From positions 1-59,418 of the forward strand of contig JANXAL010000040.1 in NCBI GenBank assembly GCA_025062325.1: a DNA stretch of 59,418 bases, read 5' to 3'. Made by a program: the position numbers and the translations under genes. The stretch's first letter is position 1, and every line of letters starts with the position of its first letter. Shown here piece after piece: positions 53,799 through 59,418 of the stretch. The stretch is from Roseiflexus sp. Lineage in GTDB: Bacteria > Chloroflexota > Chloroflexia > Chloroflexales > Roseiflexaceae. Below the pieces are notes generated by a model. That model was not told where the DNA came from. It did not search any database and was given only the letters and a program-made list of their open reading frames with translations.

Positions 53799-54842
53799 TC
53801 AAGGCACGAAGCGATACTCCAGCCGCGGCGCATGCGGAGGCACGATAGAGCGCAATCCGAGCGGATCGGCAGGTTGCAGGTTGCGCTCCAGGTTCGCCTG
53901 CAACAACTCGCGCAGCGTGTTGGACGAGCGATACCGCACAATCAGCGCGTCGGTCAGCCCCGCCAACTCCTTTGCGCCTTCGATGGCATCTTCAAGATTG
54001 CCCAGTTCGTCGATCAGCCCCAGCGCTTTTGCCTGTCGCCCGGTGTAGATCCGTCCGTCGGCAAGCCGAATCACCTCAGAGCGCTCCATCCCGCGCCCTT
54101 CGACGATCACATCGACAAACCCCTGGTACGCCTCATCAACCAGCGCTTTCCAGATCGCCTCTTCCTCCGGTCGCGGCGGACGCAGCGGCGAACCAATGTC
54201 CTTGAAATCACCGCTCTTGTACACGTACTCGCGCAGACCGAGCCGCTCAAAAGCTTCATCATAGTTCAACAGCGATACAATGACTCCCAGGCTGCCGGTC
54301 AGCGTATCCGGGTTGGCATAGATCCGTTCGCCCGCCATTGAGATGTAGTATCCGCCGCTGGCAGCAATCGGACCCATCGAGATGACCAGACGTTTGCCCT
54401 TTTCCCGCAGTTTCTTGAGTTCAACATACAACTCATTGCTGGCGACGACGCTGCCGCCGGGGCTATCTACCCGCAGCACAACCGCCTTCACCCGCGAGTC
54501 TTCGGCAGCGGTGCGGATCTGCGACAGCAACTGCTCGTGACTCAACCCTGCGCTGAACAGACCATCGTCTGCGCCGGCGCCGATTGTGCCGCTGACGGTG
54601 ATAATAACGATACGATCAGTTCCGCGACCGGAGATGACTTCCTCTCGCCATTTGCTGCCGGGAACCGCCGCCGCGTCGCCGCCGCCAAACGCCAGCAGCA
54701 GCGCCACGCCGCCAAGCGGCAGGATCGCGCACGCCAGCACAATGCCCAGGATAATCGAAATCACGATGATCCACGTCCGGTCCTTGCGTGGCGCCGGCTT
54801 CGCCGGAGAGGTCGACGAAGGAGTGAGTGCTTCGTTACTCAT
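53799..54842 (-). CDS. sppA: Signal peptide peptidase SppA (short form)
   Basis: A 347-residue membrane serine peptidase that cleaves signal-peptide remnants. One N-terminal membrane helix (WIIVISIILGIVLACAILPLGGVALLLAF), then SDH-like crotonase fold: VVLRVDSPGGSVVASNELY, the catalytic Ser in GPIAASGGYYISMAG, and the catalytic Lys in SGDFKDIGSPLRP. It matches the single-domain SppA of Gram-positive bacteria rather than the double-length form. A GGAAGGGAG site precedes the ATG. It is the first gene of an operon with the epimerase and dehydrogenase. Confidence 0.92.
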   Translation of the reverse strand: MSNEALTPSSTSPAKPAPRKDRTWIIVISIILGIVLACAILPLGGVALLLAFGGGDAAAVPGSKWREEVISGRGTDRIVIITVSGTIGAGADDGLFSAGLSHEQLLSQIRTAAEDSRVKAVVLRVDSPGGSVVASNELYVELKKLREKGKRLVISMGPIAASGGYYISMAGERIYANPDTLTGSLGVIVSLLNYDEAFERLGLREYVYKSGDFKDIGSPLRPPRPEEEAIWKALVDEAYQGFVDVIVEGRGMERSEVIRLADGRIYTGRQAKALGLIDELGNLEDAIEGAKELAGLTDALIVRYRSSNTLRELLQANLERNLQPADPLGLRSIVPPHAPRLEYRFVP

Positions 54843-54934
54843 CTATCTCCCTTCCTCGTAGTACTCCATGAGATGCGTATTTGAGCATCCCACTGTCGAG
54901 GCGAGTCTGTGATCTGCCTCGACAACGCCTGAGT

Positions 54935-54943
54935 ATGATACCA
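54935..54943 (-). promoter_or_regulatory. Extended -10 promoter of sppA
   Basis: TGGTATCAT on the minus strand, about 90 bases before the sppA start. Confidence 0.5.
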
Positions 54944-55097
54944 CACGCCCGCTTCAGGGACCATCACACCGCGTTCCGAGTCATTCTCAGTAGCTGTCGT
55001 TAGCGAATGCGGAATTTGATAAACAAACAACCGTGCCACGAATGCGCAGAACCGCCCCACGTCTCGCCCCCTAGCGCCCTTCGCCGCACGCCGCGCG

Positions 55098-55277
55098 TCC
55101 CTCATCTCTCGTACCGGTGAGGCTTTTCTGGCGAGCCCACGCCTTATATCGCCCCTTTCAGGCATTGGGACCCCCAACTCCCCCTTCTCCCCCCAACTCC
55201 CCGCACGCGGGGGGCGCAGGGAGGTGGGCAAAGGGGGCAGGGGGGAGGAGGGAAAACAGGCGTCGGAATGTGCAAAA
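55098..55277. repeat. Degenerate MITE-family (M1) copy in reverse orientation
   Basis: The G/A-rich and C/T-rich halves occur in the opposite order to the other copies, around a core CCCGCACGCGGGG. The ends are worn: only AGAGATGAGGGA-type and GAAAAC words remain. The stretch 54943-55330 holds no gene. Confidence 0.6.
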
Positions 55278-55330
55278 CATAGCCGATGATAACGATATTT
55301 GCCACTGGTATCGAATTCGCACTGGAGATG

Positions 55331-55339
55331 TGGTATGAT
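55331..55339 (+). promoter_or_regulatory. Extended -10 promoter, leaderless start
   Basis: TGGTATGAT ends 7 bases before GTG 55347 of the GHL15-like gene, so the transcript would begin at or near the start codon. Confidence 0.45.
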
Positions 55340-55346
55340 TATGGGC

Positions 55347-56549
55347 GTGACGCATTCAGCAGAAAATCCTTCCCGATGGCGTATTCTCCTGATCCTGCTC
55401 CTGGTTGCGGCATGCCTTCCGTCGTGCGCGGCGCCCGCCAGTTCAGCTCCCGCGGTGCCGGTGCGTGTCCAGGAAGCTTACTTCTACAAGCCGCCGCGCG
55501 ACGGAACCACGGCAAAAGCCCTGGCGACGCGCGCCGACCTGATCATCCTGACGCGCACCGATGAACCCTTTCGGGATGCAGTGCGCGCTGCGGGATACCC
55601 TGGCCTTATTCTCCAGTACATGCTTGCTGCCGAAGTGAGTGGTCCTGCCAATGCTACGGACGCTGGGGCGCCCTGTGCTTCTGATCATCGTCCGTGGCGC
55701 AACCAGGCGGCTTTTCGCGTTGGTGAGTTTTGCCGCCTGATCCATCCAAATGACGACTGGTTTCTTCACAACAGCAAGGGCGAGCGCCTCTACACCAACT
55801 GGCCCGGTCACACCGGGTATTTCTACCACATGAATCCTGCCAGCCCGGGATGGCGCGCGTTTCTGGTTGCTCGCCTCCGCCAGGCGCTCGAAGGCGACGA
55901 TCAGGAACCCGCGCTAGGATATGACGGCATTTTCCTGGATAACGTTGCGCTCTCGCTCTGGAAACTGCGCCGACAGGTCAGCAACAGTGATGGCGGAGTA
56001 CGTGAGTTCGCCTCTGATGAAGCGTACCGCGCCGCGTGGATTGAGCTGCTCACCGAGATCTCCAATGCGTTACGACCCACGTGGCCCATCTGGGCCAACC
56101 TGATCGTTGACCCAGGTCGCGGTTGGAATGATTATCTGCCTTATCTAGACGGCGTTATGGTCGAAGCATTCGCTACCGGATGGCGGAACGACATATCGCC
56201 CGATGCCTGGGAACGCGGGCTACAGCAGGCCGAGGAGGTACTGCGCCAGGAAAAGGGGTATCTGGCGGTTGTTCAGGCGAAGGACGCCTCGCTCCTGCCA
56301 TTCACGCTGGCGTCCTATTTCCTGATCGCCGATGGTCGTCATACGTTCTTCCGCTATGCCGAACGTAGAGACTACGCGATCTTTCCGCACTACCCGCTTC
56401 TCGATATCTCCCTAGGTGTTCCAAAGGGACCGCGCTATCGACAGAATGATGGAACCTGGCGGCGCGATTTTGCCTACGGATACGTTGTTGCCGATCCGGT
56501 CACCCGGAACGCACAGATCGTGGTCGAAGCGAGCAGAGGCGCTGATTAG
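55347..56549 (+). CDS. Putative glycoside hydrolase lipoprotein (GHL15-like)
   Basis: About 400 residues. A signal peptide (RWRILLILLLVAACLPSCA) with a Cys in lipobox context is followed by a TIM-barrel-type domain: AYFYKPPRDGTTAKALATRADLIILT, YMLAAEV, FLDNVALSLWKLRRQ, and a predicted acidic pair in YDGIFLDN. The order matches the putative hydrolase family GHL15 (PF14885). Start: GTG 55347, positioned 7 bases after an extended -10, gives a leaderless message; ATG 55335 overlaps the hexamer. The substrate is unknown. It is alone between convergent genes. Confidence 0.72.
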   Translation: MTHSAENPSRWRILLILLLVAACLPSCAAPASSAPAVPVRVQEAYFYKPPRDGTTAKALATRADLIILTRTDEPFRDAVRAAGYPGLILQYMLAAEVSGPANATDAGAPCASDHRPWRNQAAFRVGEFCRLIHPNDDWFLHNSKGERLYTNWPGHTGYFYHMNPASPGWRAFLVARLRQALEGDDQEPALGYDGIFLDNVALSLWKLRRQVSNSDGGVREFASDEAYRAAWIELLTEISNALRPTWPIWANLIVDPGRGWNDYLPYLDGVMVEAFATGWRNDISPDAWERGLQQAEEVLRQEKGYLAVVQAKDASLLPFTLASYFLIADGRHTFFRYAERRDYAIFPHYPLLDISLGVPKGPRYRQNDGTWRRDFAYGYVVADPVTRNAQIVVEASRGAD

Positions 56550-56560
56550 CCGAAAAATGC

Positions 56561-57781
56561 TCACGCGCTCTCAATCGCGGCAGCCACGCCGAGCGTCTCG
56601 AGCATCTGCCTGATCTCGTCGATATAGATTGCGTTCATGACAATCACCACATCAGGCTGATACAGACGCAGAAATGCTGGCTCAACGACTTGTTGCCCGC
56701 TGCCCGCCACATATTTCCCCTGCTTGCGCGGATTGATGTCAACCACATACTCAATAGCGCCCTGATCCCGAAAAATGTTGAGAAACGTTACCCCTTTCGA
56801 CCCGGCGCCCCAGACGACCACGCGCCTGCGCTGTTTCGCTAGATCGCCGAGCCGCGCGCGCCAGTATGCCACCTTCGCGCAGTAGTTGTCGCCAAATGCC
56901 ATGACATCGCGCATCATGCGGTCAAAATCGAGGCGCGTGCGCGCCGACTGCAGCGCGTCGCTCGATGTCGGTCGCGCCTCAATAGCCAGAAACTGACTGC
57001 CGAACTCCTCGCGCACATCGAGCGTCTCGAAGCCGGAGGTTTCAAACAGATACACCAGCGACGCCGGGCTGAAGTACGAACAGTGCTCGTAGATGATATC
57101 CCAGATGCCCAGGTCGCGCAGCGTCCAGAGCGCATTTGGAACCTCAAAATACGTCACCGGGCTTCGCTGATCGCCGATCACGCGGCGCAGCTCTGCAATG
57201 AATGCGCGGGGATCCTCGATATGTTCAAGCACATGCCGACAAACAATCAGATCGGCAGGTTCATCAGCATACGCGGGACCGAAGAAATCGACAACGAAGC
57301 GTACATTCGGATCCGCGCCGTCACGTGCCGGATCCGGCACAAAACTCTTATCGAATCCGATGCCGCGATTACCGCCAATTTGACAGATCTGGCGCAGGAA
57401 ATCACCCTTGCCGCATCCAATTTCGATAATATCCCTGCCACGCAGATCGTAACGCTCGATTAATCGTTCTGCCAGATCAACCGCATACTGCTGAAAGCGC
57501 GTTGAAAAGTGCAGCGAATTTTCGTAATCTTGGGAGTAGTTCATCAGAGACGGATCAAAGGCATAGTTATACACATGACTGCACACTGGGCAATAGCCAA
57601 GCGCAATATCGCCGCAGGGCGCCGCTAGGGCGGCTTCGCGCGTCGCCCACAGCACATTGCAATAGACCGGCGCCTGTCTGATCTCGACAAACAGGTGCAC
57701 AGCGCCAGAGCCGCAGATCGGGCAGGAATATGCGCCTGCCATCGATTGCCCGCAAAATGGGCGTGTGGCTGAATCGCTCAT
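56561..57781 (-). CDS. SAM-dependent methyltransferase with zinc ribbon (C-methyltransferase-like)
   Basis: A 406-residue protein with three parts: an N-terminal zinc-binding module (CPICGSG ... GYCPVCSHVYNYAF), a class I methyltransferase domain (IIEIGCGKGDFLRQICQ, LIVCRHVLEHIEDPRAFIAELRRV) and a C-terminal Rossmann-like domain (VVVWGAGSKGVTFLNIF, EYVVDINPRKQGKYVAGSGQQVV). This is the layout of NDP-sugar C- or N-methyltransferases. It starts 3 bases after the glycosyltransferase stop, so it probably modifies a sugar used by that enzyme. Confidence 0.87.
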   Translation of the reverse strand: MSDSATRPFCGQSMAGAYSCPICGSGAVHLFVEIRQAPVYCNVLWATREAALAAPCGDIALGYCPVCSHVYNYAFDPSLMNYSQDYENSLHFSTRFQQYAVDLAERLIERYDLRGRDIIEIGCGKGDFLRQICQIGGNRGIGFDKSFVPDPARDGADPNVRFVVDFFGPAYADEPADLIVCRHVLEHIEDPRAFIAELRRVIGDQRSPVTYFEVPNALWTLRDLGIWDIIYEHCSYFSPASLVYLFETSGFETLDVREEFGSQFLAIEARPTSSDALQSARTRLDFDRMMRDVMAFGDNYCAKVAYWRARLGDLAKQRRRVVVWGAGSKGVTFLNIFRDQGAIEYVVDINPRKQGKYVAGSGQQVVEPAFLRLYQPDVVIVMNAIYIDEIRQMLETLGVAAAIESA

Positions 57782-57784
57782 CGT

Positions 57785-58846
57785 TCACCTCGCGGCGCGT
57801 GACTCAGATGCAGAGCGGTATGCTGAGTTCCAGGCAACCGCCTCGTTCATGACCGAAATCAGCGTATGCGCGTGATGTGTCGGATTGAACCGGTAGAGAA
57901 CATCACGATACGCACGTTCAATTATACGCTCAACATCTGACTTGTTGTCGGGATCGAGCGCCCAGCGCAACGCTTCGACGTAACTCTCAGGCGTGCCGCG
58001 CACCACTAACCCATTTTCCCCGTGGCGCACATAATCGCGCACCCCCAGCGCATCATTGACAATCACCAACTTCTTGAGCGCCATTGCATTCAGGTAGGTC
58101 TGCTGACCGCTAGCACGGTATGTTCCCATACGCAGCGGCACCACAACCAGCGCTGCGCCGCGCAATAATCGAACATATTCATCGGTTGGAACCTGCCCTG
58201 CGCGCACATTGGGCGGAAGGTTCGGGTAGCCGTTCAGTTTGCGCGTGGCCAACACAAACGCATGTTCGGGCATCATCCGCGCCGCTTCTACCAGCGGCGC
58301 GTAGTCACGGAACGAATTGCCGCCAGCGAAAATGTATGTTCCCGTCTCGACGCACCCCTGCAATTCCTCTTCGGTCAGCGTATACATATAAGGGGTAAAG
58401 CGCACCTTGGACGGATCAATACCCCAGACGAGTGGAAAGAGGCGCTGTTCATCGTTGGAAAGCAATGCGTAGCGACTGATCGCCCGATCAGCAAAGCGCA
58501 CAATAATGCGGTCGAGCGCAGCGCGCCATCCGGTGTTCGGCTCCCATGCCTCGCCGTTCAAAACAATGGTTGGACGCCAGCGACGCGGCAGAAAACTCAA
58601 GAAGAACACTGCCAGCACTTCGGGTTTGAACCGTCCGCGCCCAGTGTACAAGAGCAATCCCTCGTACCTCATTGCAGCCTGCAACACGCCCCTCAGCAGT
58701 GCAATCTCGCTCCACAGATCATAGCCGGTTGCATACGTCCACGGAGGCATGCGCACTTGCTCAAAGGCTGCCGCAAACTCTGGAACACCCATCAGGTAGT
58801 CTAGGGTGGTCGCCCAGCCAGATCGCCGCCGGATACGGATAGCCAT
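57785..58846 (-). CDS. Glycosyltransferase (GT4-like)
   Basis: A 353-residue GT-B fold protein. The C-terminal donor-binding half has RFTPYMYTLTEEELQ, YIFAGGNSFRDYAPLVEAARMMPEHAFVLA, LLRGAALVVVPLRMGTYRASGQQTYLNAMALKKLVIV and DALGVRDYVRHGENGLVV. The N-terminal half is less conserved. AGGAGG lies 5 bases before the ATG. It is the first gene of a two-gene operon with the methyltransferase. Confidence 0.83.
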   Translation of the reverse strand: MAIRIRRRSGWATTLDYLMGVPEFAAAFEQVRMPPWTYATGYDLWSEIALLRGVLQAAMRYEGLLLYTGRGRFKPEVLAVFFLSFLPRRWRPTIVLNGEAWEPNTGWRAALDRIIVRFADRAISRYALLSNDEQRLFPLVWGIDPSKVRFTPYMYTLTEEELQGCVETGTYIFAGGNSFRDYAPLVEAARMMPEHAFVLATRKLNGYPNLPPNVRAGQVPTDEYVRLLRGAALVVVPLRMGTYRASGQQTYLNAMALKKLVIVNDALGVRDYVRHGENGLVVRGTPESYVEALRWALDPDNKSDVERIIERAYRDVLYRFNPTHHAHTLISVMNEAVAWNSAYRSASESRAAR

Positions 58847-58953
58847 TGCATCCTCCTAACTGTCAAGAAACGATAGCCCTGGTCGGCGCAAATACGAGGA
58901 AAAGGCGTCGGAACGATCATCGTCCCCCTTCTCCTCTTCGGCTCCTCCTCGGC

Positions 58954-59418
58954 TTATGGACTCATCACTAGCGGCAACCAGACAGCCGTTTGGGATGCGC
59001 TAGCGTCCGGCATCACAGTCGGCGTCGCCGCGGGGGTGGCCGTCGCCGTGGCGCTTGGCGTTGCCGTGGCGCTCGGCGTCGCCGTGGCGCTCGGCGTCGC
59101 CGTGGGGGTGGCCGTTGCCGTGGCACTTGGCGTCGCTGTGGCGCTCGGCGTCGCCGTGGGGGTGGCCGTTGCCGCGGCACTTGGCGTCGCTGTGGGGGTA
59201 GCCGTTGCCGTGGCGCTTGGCGTCGCCGTAGCGCTCGGTGTCGCCGTGGGGGTAGGAGGTGGTTCTTCAGCGTTGACCGGTCGCACGGTAATATTGCCAA
59301 AACTGGCATCGACGTGGTGCGCCACCAGCAGCAGCGACCCCGCCTCCAGCGGTTGCTCCCGCGCGGGCGCCACCCCCTCCACCGTCCATCTCCCAGGCTC
59401 CGCCTCCCCCGCGCGCCA
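58954..59418 (-). CDS. Surface protein, C-terminal part with Thr/Pro/Ala stalk (runs off the window)
   Basis: The frame is open to the window edge. The visible C-terminus is a folded segment of about 50 residues (GRWTVEGVAPAREQPLEAGS, HHVDASFGNITVRPVN), then a stalk of TPTATPSATATPSATA-type repeats and the end AVWLPLVMSP. The stalk is encoded by imperfect tandem repeats of 18 and 24 bases rich in GCC/GTC words. The end motif LPLV plus a basic or short tail recurs in exported proteins of these bacteria in my memory. The function is unknown; the start lies beyond 59418. Confidence 0.65.
   Translation of the reverse strand, partial: WRAGEAEPGRWTVEGVAPAREQPLEAGSLLLVAHHVDASFGNITVRPVNAEEPPPTPTATPSATATPSATATATPTATPSAAATATPTATPSATATPSATATATPTATPSATATPSATATPSATATATPAATPTVMPDASASQTAVWLPLVMSP

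Overview
The window looks like chromosomal DNA of a GC-rich filamentous phototroph of the Chloroflexota, most probably Roseiflexus or a close relative. This is inferred from gene content and style: a tig-clpP-clpX-mtnP operon, a Ser/Thr kinase with a Thr/Pro-rich outer stalk beside an FHA regulator, CHAT/NACHT and Uma2 proteins, many families of GC-rich intergenic repeats, and promoters dominated by an extended -10 element. No database search was possible, so the taxonomic call is a judgement.

Layout. 1-8 kb: a membrane STAS protein, the amidotransferase GatD, an unknown protein, aroA, an FHA plus winged-helix regulator and a divergent Ser/Thr kinase, then a cluster of repeat elements. 8-16.6 kb: mfd on the minus strand, then tig, clpP, clpX and mtnP. 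16.6-25.3 kb is accessory: a DUF6978-like gene overlapping a DUF1828/DUF1829-like gene, directly upstream of ssrA (tmRNA); a DinB-like/DUF6624-like protein; a large repeat block; tRNA-Thr; a lone HicB; DUF2905; and a CHAT-membrane-NACHT protein whose 3' end is cut off inside the end of glyS. 25.2-29 kb: dusB, a XerC/D recombinase and glyS on the minus strand. 29.5-40.5 kb is cell-surface biology: a large membrane glycosyltransferase, an operon of rfbD, two family 2 glycosyltransferases and a Uma2 nuclease, a secreted HEAT-repeat metallopeptidase, a CmcI-like protein with low GC, and an M20 dipeptidase. 40.5-47.4 kb: a repeat block, an orphan amino-acid binding lipoprotein, tRNA-Ala and tRNA-Ile, a two-component operon with a 30-codon linking reading frame, and citrate synthase. 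47.6-51.2 kb: the wreck of a defence locus (a DUF499 ATPase fragment fused out of frame to the end of a SNF2-type helicase, followed by an intact Eco57I-type DNA methylase). 51.2-59.4 kb: a nucleotide-sugar dehydrogenase, an NAD-dependent epimerase and SppA, a GHL15-like lipoprotein, a methyltransferase, a glycosyltransferase, and the C-terminus of a surface protein with a Thr/Pro/Ala stalk.

How the parts fit. Proteostasis genes (tig, clpP, clpX, ssrA) lie close together. The kinase and FHA regulator form a likely phospho-Thr signalling pair. RfbD, the nucleotide-sugar enzymes and at least five glycosyltransferase or methyltransferase genes point to a decorated cell envelope. Two innate-immunity loci are present, and both appear eroded: the CHAT-NACHT gene has lost its C-terminal sensor region and the DUF499 locus has an internal deletion.

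Repeats are the other main theme. A MITE-like element of about 165-180 bp with 19-bp inverted ends occurs in at least five places, has amplified its core as 72-bp tandem units, and in one place separates two operon genes between imperfect copies of about 41 bp.
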